From Betaproteobacteria bacterium (GTDB taxonomy: Bacteria > Pseudomonadota > Gammaproteobacteria > Burkholderiales > SG8-39), in contig JAOUGZ010000195.1 of the NCBI GenBank assembly GCA_029865405.1, forward strand, positions 1 through 5,826: 5,826 nt of DNA, given 5' to 3'. The position numbers were made by a program, and so were the translations under genes. The notes below the pieces were generated by a model. The model was not told where the DNA came from and searched no databases. It worked only from the letters and a program-made list of their open reading frames with translations. Of this stretch, positions 1-5,510 are shown in pieces (position 1 is the first letter of the stretch; every line of letters starts with the position of its first letter).

Positions 1-84
1 CCAGCACGCCGGCGTCGCCGACGGCCGGCGACCTCGTGATCGGCGACTCGATGGCGCCGGCCGTCGGCGACGCCGGCGTGCTGG
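1..84. repeat. Perfect 30-bp inverted repeat at the window edge
   Basis: Bases 1-30 are the exact reverse complement of bases 55-84, separated by 24 bases (31-54). Pairing stops at the inner edge (A31 against G54) and runs out at the window start, so the repeat could be longer. The right arm lies inside the first gene. A perfect 30-base match is far beyond chance even at this GC content. It could be a true DNA hairpin or a fold-back chimera at a contig end. Confidence 0.9.
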
Positions 85-689
85 TGGTCAACCCCGCCGA
101 CAACACGACCTACTTCTACATGGAAGGCATGAACGCCTCGTCGAGCAACTATCAGGCCTATGGCGCGCGGGCGCGGGCCGTGACGGTGGTCGACCGCAGC
201 CTGCAGGAGATCGAGCCCGGCGTCTACGCTTCGCGTGTGAAGATGCCGGCCGCGGGCCGCTTCGACGTGGCGTTCTCGCTCGATTCGCCGCAGCTGCTGC
301 ACTGTTTTTCGACGACGGCGGCCGCCAATCCGGTTCTGGCGGCAGGGCGCAAGGGCGTGAAGATCGAATACCTGCTCGCATCGCGCGAGGTCAAGGCGGG
401 CGGCAAGCTGATGGTCCGGTTCCGCGTCTTCGACGGCGCCACGGGCGAGCCCAAGACCGGGCTGCACGACATGCTCGTGAAGTCGATGCTCGCGCCGGGG
501 CGGCAACTTGCCACGGTCCCGGCGCGTGAGGTCGGTGACGGTGTCTACGAGGCCGAGGTCGCCATCCCGCAGCCGGGCGCCTACTATGTCTATGTCGGCT
601 CGCGCAAGCTGGGGAAGGGATTCCTCGACCTGCCCTACGTGAGCTTGATGGCGTCCGGGGCGCCGTCGATCGCGGCGCGGCGCGAGTGA
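1..689 (+). CDS. Propeller/cytochrome-d1-like protein with YtkA/FixH-like C-terminal domain (5' truncated)
   Basis: The reading frame is open from base 3 to the TGA at 687-689 and has no convincing start of its own, so this is the C-terminal 228 codons of a longer gene. The first visible residues suggest the end of a YVTN/cytochrome-d1-like propeller region (GVLVVNPADNTTYFYMEGMN, then a DRSLQEIEPGVY segment). The last ~100 residues (from about base 360, KAGGKLMVRFRVFDGATG through EVGDGVYEAEVAIPQPGAYY) have the alternating beta-strand, Ig-like look of YtkA/FixH-like domains found at the end of such proteins. One cysteine is visible (LLHCFS), and there is no CxxCH haem motif. The protein probably acts in the periplasm with the Sco and cytochrome proteins encoded 16 bases downstream. 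The family call rests on remembered sequence resemblance. Bases 1-30 belong to a perfect inverted repeat and may be artefactual, so the residues they encode are doubtful. Confidence 0.55.
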   Translation, partial: STPASPTAGDLVIGDSMAPAVGDAGVLVVNPADNTTYFYMEGMNASSSNYQAYGARARAVTVVDRSLQEIEPGVYASRVKMPAAGRFDVAFSLDSPQLLHCFSTTAAANPVLAAGRKGVKIEYLLASREVKAGGKLMVRFRVFDGATGEPKTGLHDMLVKSMLAPGRQLATVPAREVGDGVYEAEVAIPQPGAYYVYVGSRKLGKGFLDLPYVSLMASGAPSIAARRE

Positions 690-705
690 AGGGATGGAGG
701 CATCG

Positions 706-1323
706 ATGCGATGCGTCCGACTGACCCTGACGCTTGTAGCGGTGCTGGCCGCCCTCGTAGGGCTTTCGCCCGCCAAGGCGCACGACGCGCACCACGCGGC
801 CGCGGGCCAGAGCAAGGCCGGCGGGACGATCACCCTGAAGCTCGCCGACACGGTGCTCAAGGACCAGGACGGGCGCGACGTGCGGCTCATGTCCGACCTG
901 ATGGGGCAGCGCGTGACGGTGGTCGATTTCATCTACACCACTTGCACCACCGTCTGCCCGGTGCTCTCCGCGACGCTTGCCCAGCTGCAGCGCAAGCTCG
1001 GACCGCGCCTGGGCAAGGACGTGCAGCTCGTGTCGATCACGGTCGACCCGCTGCGCGACACGCCGGCGCGGCTGAAGGCCTACTCGGCCCGGCACGAGGC
1101 CGGCAGCGGCTGGCGCTGGCTCACCGGCCGCAAGGGCGACGTCGACAGCGTGCTCAAGAGCTTCGGCGCCTATACGCCCGACCCGGAGAGCCACCCGGCG
1201 ATGGTGATGATCGGCGATGGCGCGGGGCGCACCTGGACGCGCCTGCTGGGTTTTCCCAGCGTCGGCGAGCTCCAGGCGCAGGTGGAACTCGCGCTGTCGC
1301 ACAACGCCGCGCGCCAGAATTAG
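706..1323 (+). CDS. Sco-family (SCO1/SenC) protein 1
   Basis: Exported thioredoxin-fold protein of 205 residues. Sco proteins bind copper and/or act as thiol oxidoreductases, classically in delivering copper to the CuA site of cytochrome oxidase. The motif TTCTTVCP gives the Cys-x3-Cys pair (Cys80, Cys84). The conserved distal histidine is His163 (ESHPAMVMIGDG), and the family hallmark DPLRDTP starts near residue 114. All three expected copper ligands are therefore present. Residues 1 to about 25 form a signal peptide (basic start, LTLTLVAVLAALVGL core, cleavage likely after AKA). It is followed by a short His-rich stretch (HDAHH) that may also bind metal. The start at 706 is chosen because GGAGG at 696-700 lies 5 bases upstream; the in-frame ATG at 694 has no good site. 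The gene sits 16 bases after the propeller gene and 17 bases before the cytochrome fusion, so it is co-transcribed. The client is unknown, as no oxidase gene is visible. Confidence 0.9.
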   Translation: MRCVRLTLTLVAVLAALVGLSPAKAHDAHHAAAGQSKAGGTITLKLADTVLKDQDGRDVRLMSDLMGQRVTVVDFIYTTCTTVCPVLSATLAQLQRKLGPRLGKDVQLVSITVDPLRDTPARLKAYSARHEAGSGWRWLTGRKGDVDSVLKSFGAYTPDPESHPAMVMIGDGAGRTWTRLLGFPSVGELQAQVELALSHNAARQN

Positions 1324-1340
1324 CGGCGCATGGCGAGTGC

Positions 1341-2882
1341 ATGAGGGTCGGCCGGCAGCTCCTGCCACTCGCTCTGGCGGTTGCGGTGCTGGCCCCGGCC
1401 ACCGGGCGCGCGCAGGACGCCCGCCTGGAGCTCGGCCGACGCATCTTTCTCGAGGGGCGCAACGCCACAGACGAGCCGATCCGCGCCCTGTTCGGGCGGC
1501 AGAGCACGCCGCTTTCCGGCGCGCCCGTGGCCTGCGGCAACTGCCACGGCGCCGACGGCCGTGGCCGTCCCGAGGGCGGCGTCGTGCCGCCCGACATCAC
1601 CTGGGAGGACCTGACCAAGCCCTACGGCCACGTGCGCGCTGGGGGACGCAGGCACGGGCCGTACGACGAGCGCAGCTTCGCGCGCGCGATCACCGAGAGC
1701 ATCGATCCTGCGGGGCAGCGCATCGACGGCGCGATGCCGCGCTATTCGCTCTCGGTGAGCGAAATCGAGGCGCTGACCGAGTACCTGAAGCGGCTGTCGC
1801 AGCAGCGCGATCCGGGCGTGGCCGATGCGGTGCTGGTGCTCGGGACGATCCTTCCCGACAGCGGCCCGGCGGCCGAGGTCGGCGCCGCCATGCGCGCCAT
1901 GCTGCGCGCCTACATCGGCGACGTGAACGAGCGCGGCGGCATCCACGGGCGGCGCCTCGCGCTCGAGGTCGCGCCCGACGTCGCGACTGCCGCGGCGCGC
2001 TTCGCGCGGCGGCCGGTGTTCGCGCTGGTCAGCCCCTACGGCGTCGGCCGGGAGGCCGAGCTGGCGCGCTTCGCGCAGGAAGCGCGCCTCGATGTCATCG
2101 CCCCGTTCACGCTGTCGATGGGGCGCGAGCCTTCGCTGCAGACGTTCTACCTGTACGCCGGCATTGCCGACCTCGCGCGCGTGCTGCTCGACTTCGCGGG
2201 GCGAAAGGGCGACCTGAAGTCGCAGCGGCTCGCCGCCTTCGTCGACGCGTCGGACGCCGGGGTGGCGCAGACGCTGCAGGCCGAATGCAAGCGCCGGCAA
2301 TGCGCGGGGCTGGAGGTCCTGCCCACGCGCTCGGCGGCCGAGCCCGGCGCCGTGGCGCGCCTCGCGCACTCCGGGATCGAGGCCGTGATATTCGCGGGCA
2401 CGGACCGCGAGCTGGCGGCCCTGCTCGGCTTCGCCGATCGTCTCGGCTGGCGCCCGGCGATCTACGCGCCCGGCGCGGGCGCAGCGCGGGCGATGTTCGC
2501 CGCGCCCGCGGCGTTCCAGGGCCTGCTCTATGTTGCCTACCCCACCCGTGGCGAGCTGCAGTCGGGTTCGCCCGCGGCCGCCGCCTTCGAAAAGCTGCGC
2601 GCGAGCCGCAGCCTCGGCACCTCGCACGCGGCCGCGCAGGGCTTTGCCTACGCGGCGATGTCGATTACGCTCGAGGCGCTGCGCCAGGCCGGTCGCGACG
2701 TGAGCCGCGAGCGCTTCGCGCGCGCGGTCGAGGGGCTGCACCGCTTCGACGCCGGGCCGACGCCGCCGGTGAGCTACGGCCCGGCGCGGCGCGTGGGCGC
2801 GCTCGGCGGCTACGTCGTGGCCGTGGATCCGCAGCGCGGGTTCCGGCCGGTGTCCGACTGGATTGGGCTCGAACCGCTTTGA
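1341..2882 (+). CDS. Cytochrome c / LivJ-type periplasmic ligand-binding fusion protein
   Basis: A 513-residue exported protein joining two modules. Residues 1 to about 24 are a signal peptide (LLPLALAVAVLAPATG, cleavage near GRA-Q). Residues ~28-152 form a mono-haem cytochrome c domain with CGNCH at Cys65-Cys68-His69 for covalent haem and Met132 (GAMPRYSLS) as the likely distal ligand. A helix SEIEALTEYLKRL follows, typical of class I cytochromes c. From ~160 to the end it resembles type I periplasmic binding proteins of the LivJ/amide-binding class: a first strand VLVLGTILP, then DVNERGGIHGRRL at 194-206, the usual hallmark. Cys316 and Cys321 could form a disulfide. No permease or ATPase genes are adjacent, so a redox-sensing or ligand-coupled electron-transfer role seems more likely than transport (inference). 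Start at 1341 is chosen for the signal peptide; the ribosome site is weak (GGCGAG a few bases upstream). The frame is open further upstream, but that stretch overlaps the Sco gene in another frame. Confidence 0.88.
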   Translation: MRVGRQLLPLALAVAVLAPATGRAQDARLELGRRIFLEGRNATDEPIRALFGRQSTPLSGAPVACGNCHGADGRGRPEGGVVPPDITWEDLTKPYGHVRAGGRRHGPYDERSFARAITESIDPAGQRIDGAMPRYSLSVSEIEALTEYLKRLSQQRDPGVADAVLVLGTILPDSGPAAEVGAAMRAMLRAYIGDVNERGGIHGRRLALEVAPDVATAAARFARRPVFALVSPYGVGREAELARFAQEARLDVIAPFTLSMGREPSLQTFYLYAGIADLARVLLDFAGRKGDLKSQRLAAFVDASDAGVAQTLQAECKRRQCAGLEVLPTRSAAEPGAVARLAHSGIEAVIFAGTDRELAALLGFADRLGWRPAIYAPGAGAARAMFAAPAAFQGLLYVAYPTRGELQSGSPAAAAFEKLRASRSLGTSHAAAQGFAYAAMSITLEALRQAGRDVSRERFARAVEGLHRFDAGPTPPVSYGPARRVGALGGYVVAVDPQRGFRPVSDWIGLEPL

Positions 2883-2904
2883 GAGATCGGAAATGGAGAC
2901 GAAG

Positions 2905-3573
2905 ATGCGCGATGCGATGAAATGGGTCCGGTACGGTTGCGTGGCGGCAGGCCTGGCGCTTGCGCTCGCCGCGGGGGCGCACGAAGACCAGCAAGCCGGC
3001 GCTTCGCGGCAGAAGGAGGTGGCCGCGCCGGTGCCGGGCAAGGCCGCTGCGCAGGGCACGCGCGACGCCCGCACCTACTTCACGGACCTCGAGCTCGTCA
3101 CGCACGACGGCCGCAAGGTGCGCTTCTACTCCGACATGCTCGAGGGGCGCACCGTGCTCATCAATGTCATCTACACGAACTGCAAGGATGCCTGCCCGCT
3201 GATCACGCAGAAGCTCAACCAGGTTCGCGGGCTCATCGGCGAGCAGTTCGGCCGCGATGTCTGGTTCGTCTCGCTGACCTCGGATCCCGAGCGCGACTCG
3301 CCCGCGGCGCTGCGCAGATTCGCGCAGGAGCAAAGCGCGGATCTCGGCGGCTGGACGTTCCTCACCGGCAATCCAAAGAACATCGAGCACATCCTGAAGA
3401 AGCTCGGCCAGTACTCGCAGGATGCCGAGGACCACTCGACGCTGCTGATCGCCGGCAACGTCCCGGCCAAGCGCTGGGCCAAGATCCGGCCGGATGCGCC
3501 GCCCGTGGCGATCGCCGAGCGGCTGAAGCTGCTGTCCGCGGCCGATGGCAAGACCGTGCCGCTGCCCCGTTAG
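2905..3573 (+). CDS. Sco-family (SCO1/SenC) protein 2
   Basis: Second Sco paralogue of the operon, 222 residues, exported. The copper/thiol site is complete: Cys93 and Cys97 in TNCKDACP, the DPERDSP hallmark at 127-133, and the distal His177 in EDHSTLLIAG. Residues 1 to about 25 make a signal peptide (MKWVRYGCVAAGLALALAAGA). A low-complexity linker to ~residue 55 follows, then the thioredoxin-like core (FTDLELVTHDGRKVRFYSDM). It differs clearly from the upstream Sco (TNCKDACP versus TTCTTVCP, and no HDAHH segment), so this is an old duplication with probably divided roles. Start 2905 is preferred because GGAGA at 2895-2899 is 5 bases upstream. ATG 2893 is a fair alternative and a TTG at 2863 overlapping the previous gene is unlikely. 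It lies 22 bases after the cytochrome fusion, and its 3' end overlaps the isomerase gene by 29 bases. Confidence 0.9.
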   Translation: MRDAMKWVRYGCVAAGLALALAAGAHEDQQAGASRQKEVAAPVPGKAAAQGTRDARTYFTDLELVTHDGRKVRFYSDMLEGRTVLINVIYTNCKDACPLITQKLNQVRGLIGEQFGRDVWFVSLTSDPERDSPAALRRFAQEQSADLGGWTFLTGNPKNIEHILKKLGQYSQDAEDHSTLLIAGNVPAKRWAKIRPDAPPVAIAERLKLLSAADGKTVPLPR

Positions 3574-4513
3574 CGTCGCGGCGCGCGGCGTGCGGCTGCT
3601 GCTTCTCGCGGCGCTTGCGTTGGGCTCCGCGTCGTCCGCGGCGCAGGCGATCGTGGCGCGCGTCAATGGCGTCGCCATCACCCTGGAGCAGCTCGACCGC
3701 GGCTTCGAGGCCAACCTGCGGGCGCGCGGCCTGAACATCGCCCGCATGCAGCGGCCGGAACAGGTGCGCGATCTCAAGCGCGAGGCGCTCGATACGCTGA
3801 TCCGCGACGAGCTCCTGTGGCAGAAGGCGCAGCGCGACGGCGCGCTGGCGAGCGACCAGGAAGTCGATCGCGCCATCGGCCGGGCCGTGGCACAGGCGCG
3901 CAGCCGCGAGGCGTTCGAGCGCAACATCGCCCGCGCCGGCTTCGACGAGGACGGCTACCGCCGTTACGTGCGCCGCATGCTGTCGGCCGACCGCGCCGCG
4001 CAGGCGCTGGTGCAGGCGAAGATCAGCGTGACCGACGCCGAGATCGAGCAGTTCTATCGCGACAACGCGCAGCGCTTCCAGCGGCCCGAGCAGCTGCGCC
4101 TGCGCGTGCTGCAGGTGCGCGCCGCGCCCGGCGCGCGCGAGCGCATCGAGGCGCTGCGTGCGCGGCTCGAGAAGGGCGAGGCGTTCGACGCGCTGGCGCG
4201 GCGCGAGTCCGACCACCCGACCCGCCCCTGGGGCGGCGCGATGGACCCGGTCGCGCGCGGCCAGCTCACCGGGCCCCTCGAGGCGGCGGCCCTCGGCTTG
4301 CAGCCTGGCGAGCTCTCGGGGGTCGTCGAGGCGCCCGACGGGCTCTACGTCCTGAAGCTCGAGGAACGGATGCCCGAAGCGACGGTGCCCTTTGCGGCCG
4401 CCCGCGAGCGCATCCGCGAGCATCTGGCGCAGGGCCGCGGCCGCGCGGCGCTCGAGCGCGAGGTGGCGGCGCTGCGCGCCGCGAGCAAGGTCGAGATCCT
4501 GCTCCCGCTCTAG
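3545..4513 (+). CDS. Periplasmic parvulin-type peptidyl-prolyl isomerase / SurA-like foldase
   Basis: 322-residue exported foldase of the PpiC/SurA/PrsA group. Residues 1-35 form a signal peptide (basic start, VRLLLLAALALGSASSAAQA, cleavage after AQA). Residues ~36-170 are a helical SurA-N-like chaperone domain (ARVNGVAITLEQLD, then LIRDELLWQKAQRDG). Residues ~183-272 are the parvulin (rotamase) domain, recognised from KGEAFDALARRESD, WGGAMDPVARGQL and LGLQPGELSGVVEAPDGLYVLKL. The tail 273-322 is a charged helix. The two histidines usual in active parvulins are absent: the ARHIL-type strand reads LRLRVLQV (184-191) and the GxHII-type strand reads GLYVLKL (266-272). It may therefore act mainly as a holdase. 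The start overlaps the preceding Sco gene by 29 bases, implying translational coupling; a GTG at 3590 is possible but would shorten the basic n-region. The likely role is folding of the periplasmic redox proteins encoded upstream (inference). Confidence 0.87.
   Translation: MARPCRCPVSVAARGVRLLLLAALALGSASSAAQAIVARVNGVAITLEQLDRGFEANLRARGLNIARMQRPEQVRDLKREALDTLIRDELLWQKAQRDGALASDQEVDRAIGRAVAQARSREAFERNIARAGFDEDGYRRYVRRMLSADRAAQALVQAKISVTDAEIEQFYRDNAQRFQRPEQLRLRVLQVRAAPGARERIEALRARLEKGEAFDALARRESDHPTRPWGGAMDPVARGQLTGPLEAAALGLQPGELSGVVEAPDGLYVLKLEERMPEATVPFAAARERIREHLAQGRGRAALEREVAALRAASKVEILLPL
4399..4513 (+). repeat. Direct repeat, copy 1 (3' end of the isomerase gene)
   Basis: These last 115 bases of the isomerase gene, stop codon included, recur at 5379-5493 with a constant offset of 980 bases and no gaps. 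The first 102 bases differ at four positions, and the last 13 at four more. The 5' edge is abrupt: C4398 faces G5378 and similarity ends there. After the stop, both copies lead within 7-17 bases into an A-run and an AGCCCC hairpin. Confidence 0.95.
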
Positions 4514-4520
4514 GCGGGCG

Positions 4521-4546
4521 AAAAAAAGCCCCGGCATGCCGGGGCT
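4521..4546 (-). terminator. Intrinsic terminator of the 160-residue secreted-protein gene
   Basis: AGCCCCGGCATGCCGGGGCT (4527-4546) is a perfect 20-base palindrome that folds into an 8-bp stem. Read on the - strand it is followed by seven T (complement of A4521-4527). It lies 24 bases past the stop at 4571 of the - strand gene, which it terminates. For the + strand operon it gives a hairpin without a T-run, so it is at best a weak terminator in that direction. Confidence 0.9.
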
Positions 4547-4570
4547 CGCGGGACTGCGGGAGAACGCCCG

Positions 4571-5053
4571 TTACTGGGACATCAGCTCCGAGATGCAGGA
4601 TTGCACCGGGGTGACGGCCTGGGTGAGGGCTTCGTACCCAAGCTGCTCCAGCTTGCCCGTGTAGAAGAGGTTGTTCAGCTTGGCGAGCATGTCGCTGACA
4701 ATGACATAGGCGTCGCCGACTTTGGCCTGGTCGAGCTTGGAGTCGATCGAGGAGAGGTAGTTGTACATGCTGCACTCGTCCCTCGTCATCTCGCGCTCGA
4801 TGGTCAGCGTGGTCGTGGCCGGCTTGCCCCCCTTGGACGAGGGCAGCACCACCTTGACCTCGCAGCTGGCGACCCGGTTGTTGGCGATAAACGACCGCGA
4901 GTTGTTCTGCACCGCGCCCCATGCCGCGTACGACGAGTTGTATCCCACCAGCGCGCGGCATTCAGTGACGGTCGCGGCCTGCGCTGTTCCCAGCGAGGCG
5001 ACCAGCGCCGCTCCGACCCCGAGGGTCACTGCCTTAAGCTTCATGGACTTCAT
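4571..5053 (-). CDS. Secreted four-cysteine protein of unknown function
   Basis: 160-residue protein that I do not recognise. A clear Sec signal peptide covers residues 1-26 (MKSMKLKAVTLGVGAALVAS, cleavage at AQA-A). The mature part has exactly four cysteines (Cys32, Cys64, Cys94, Cys153), consistent with two disulfides in the periplasm or outside the cell. It is mildly charged, with Ser/Asn/Tyr-rich segments (GYNSSYAAWGAVQNNS), a Thr-rich strand (ATTTLTIE), and helix-like stretches from ~95 to the end. There is no CxxCH, lipobox or membrane segment after the signal. The start at 5053 has AGGAG at 5061-5065, 7 bases upstream; the frame is open further back to about 5320, but without a ribosome site and through the structured leader. 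Its base composition is visibly less GC-rich than the operon. It is convergent to the isomerase gene and lies between two copies of the isomerase tail, which suggests later acquisition. It has its own promoter-like zone, leader and terminator. Confidence 0.85.
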   Translation of the reverse strand: MKSMKLKAVTLGVGAALVASLGTAQAATVTECRALVGYNSSYAAWGAVQNNSRSFIANNRVASCEVKVVLPSSKGGKPATTTLTIEREMTRDECSMYNYLSSIDSKLDQAKVGDAYVIVSDMLAKLNNLFYTGKLEQLGYEALTQAVTPVQSCISELMSQ

Positions 5054-5060
5054 GGCCCTG

Positions 5061-5065
5061 CTCCT
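5061..5065 (-). promoter_or_regulatory. Ribosome binding site fixing the start at 5053
   Basis: AGGAG on the - strand (within GGAAAGGAGC) stands 7 bases before the ATG at 5053 and 16 before the second ATG at 5044. It selects the first of these and argues against starts further upstream in the same frame. Confidence 0.85.
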
Positions 5066-5084
5066 TTCCATACGACGTCGAAAA

Positions 5085-5192
5085 GCGCCCGGTCCGCCCC
5101 AAGTAGGTCCGCTCACACCTGGACCGGGCGCAGAAAAAGTCGAGCGCCCGACTGCATGCCCCAGCCTAAACGCGTAGTCTGCCGGGCGCCCG
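5085..5192 (-). promoter_or_regulatory. Attenuator-like leader with four complementary GC-rich segments
   Basis: In - strand order the leader of the four-cysteine protein gene has segment A (5183-5192, CGGGCGCCCG), B (5141-5150, CGGGCGCTCG), C (5121-5131, GCGCCCGGTCC) and D (5085-5095, GGACCGGGCGC). A pairs with B (10 bp, one G-U), B with C (7 bp plus wobbles), and C with D (11 perfect bp, 25-base loop). A:B plus C:D excludes B:C, the classic layout of an attenuator. D is followed directly by TTTT, so C:D could be a weak terminator ending about 20 bases before the ribosome site. No leader peptide or known riboswitch core is evident. It could instead be a plain stable 5' structure or a DNA-level hairpin site. 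Confidence 0.45.
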
Positions 5193-5210
5193 TTAACAAG
5201 TGTCCTGCTG

Positions 5211-5229
5211 ATCGACGGATTCGGTCGAT
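5211..5229. promoter_or_regulatory. Small inverted repeat, possible operator
   Basis: ATCGAC (5211-5216) and GTCGAT (5224-5229) are inverted 6-base arms with a 7-base spacer. They lie just downstream, on the - strand, of the promoter-like AT-rich zone, where a repressor could bind. It is short enough to be chance. Confidence 0.25.
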
Positions 5230-5230
5230 G

Positions 5231-5270
5231 GTTTGGAAAAAATGATAAATTAAACAATGGCTTATTTACT
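5231..5270 (-). promoter_or_regulatory. AT-rich promoter-like zone for the four-cysteine protein gene
   Basis: Only about 9 of 40 bases are G/C here, in a window that is otherwise close to 70% GC. On the - strand it contains TATCAT (complement of 5242-5247), five of six bases of a sigma-70 -10 box, with a nearby TTGTTT that is too close to be a proper -35. It is the most likely promoter for the gene starting at 5053, with a leader of roughly 180 bases. An AT-rich upstream or nucleoid-protein site is an alternative. Confidence 0.4.
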
Positions 5271-5378
5271 TTCCGGCACAGGATGCCGCGGCCATTTGTC
5301 GCGTCGCCGCACGGCAACACGCGCCTGCCGAAACGGTACGCACCTAAGGCATTGCGGGGGCCGGCGCGCCGAAATCAG

Positions 5379-5493
5379 CGCCCGCGAGCGCATCCGCGAG
5401 CATCTGGCGCTGGGCCGCGGCCGCGCGGCGCTCGAGTGCGAGGTGGCGCTGCTGCGCGCCGCGAGCAAGGTCGAGATCCTGATGCCGCAGTAG
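5379..5493 (+). pseudogene. Duplicated 3' end of the isomerase gene (remnant, direct repeat copy 2)
   Basis: This segment matches the last 115 bases of the isomerase gene at 107 positions and keeps the frame and the TAG stop. It encodes 37 residues (ARERIREHLALGRGRAALEC to KVEILMPQ), 32 identical to residues 286-322 of the isomerase. Nothing of the rotamase or SurA-like domains remains upstream; similarity stops sharply at 5379. The frame is open back to about 5257 through unrelated sequence, but with no ribosome site, so expression is unlikely. All five differing codons change the amino acid. It could be a displaced gene end left by an insertion (attachment-site-like), or the tail of a deleted tandem paralogue. 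Confidence 0.85.
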
Positions 5494-5510
5494 CGACCGC
5501 GAACGGCGAC

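Noticed and set aside
711..1340. Upstream extension of the cytochrome fusion frame
   Set aside because: It overlaps the whole Sco gene and reads as low-complexity Arg/Ala sequence; the signal peptide begins at 1341.
1217..2920. Long + strand open frame overlapping the cytochrome fusion in another frame
   Set aside because: Arg/Ala-rich translation without domains; the other frame has a signal peptide, CxxCH and a binding-protein fold.
1320..3074. Long open frame on the - strand (584 codons), and another at 2665-3927
   Set aside because: Arg/Ala/His-rich composition without motifs. It lies antisense to well-supported cytochrome and Sco genes, a usual by-product of high GC.
5121..5200. Integron attC-like site (GTTAAC at 5192-5197 and nearby palindromes)
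   Set aside because: The required paired core sites (RYYYAAC and GTTRRRY) in the right layout are not present.
5054..5230. Known riboswitch classes (for example the cyclic-di-GMP GEMM type) in the leader
   Set aside because: No conserved aptamer core could be matched by eye; only mutually exclusive stems are seen.
5054..5320. N-terminal extension of the four-cysteine protein to a start near 5320
   Set aside because: The extension precedes an excellent ribosome site and signal peptide, and would run through the structured leader and AT-rich zone.
5257..5378. Reading the isomerase-tail remnant as a 78-residue gene starting at 5257
   Set aside because: There is no ribosome site and the first 41 residues resemble nothing; only the tail is homologous.
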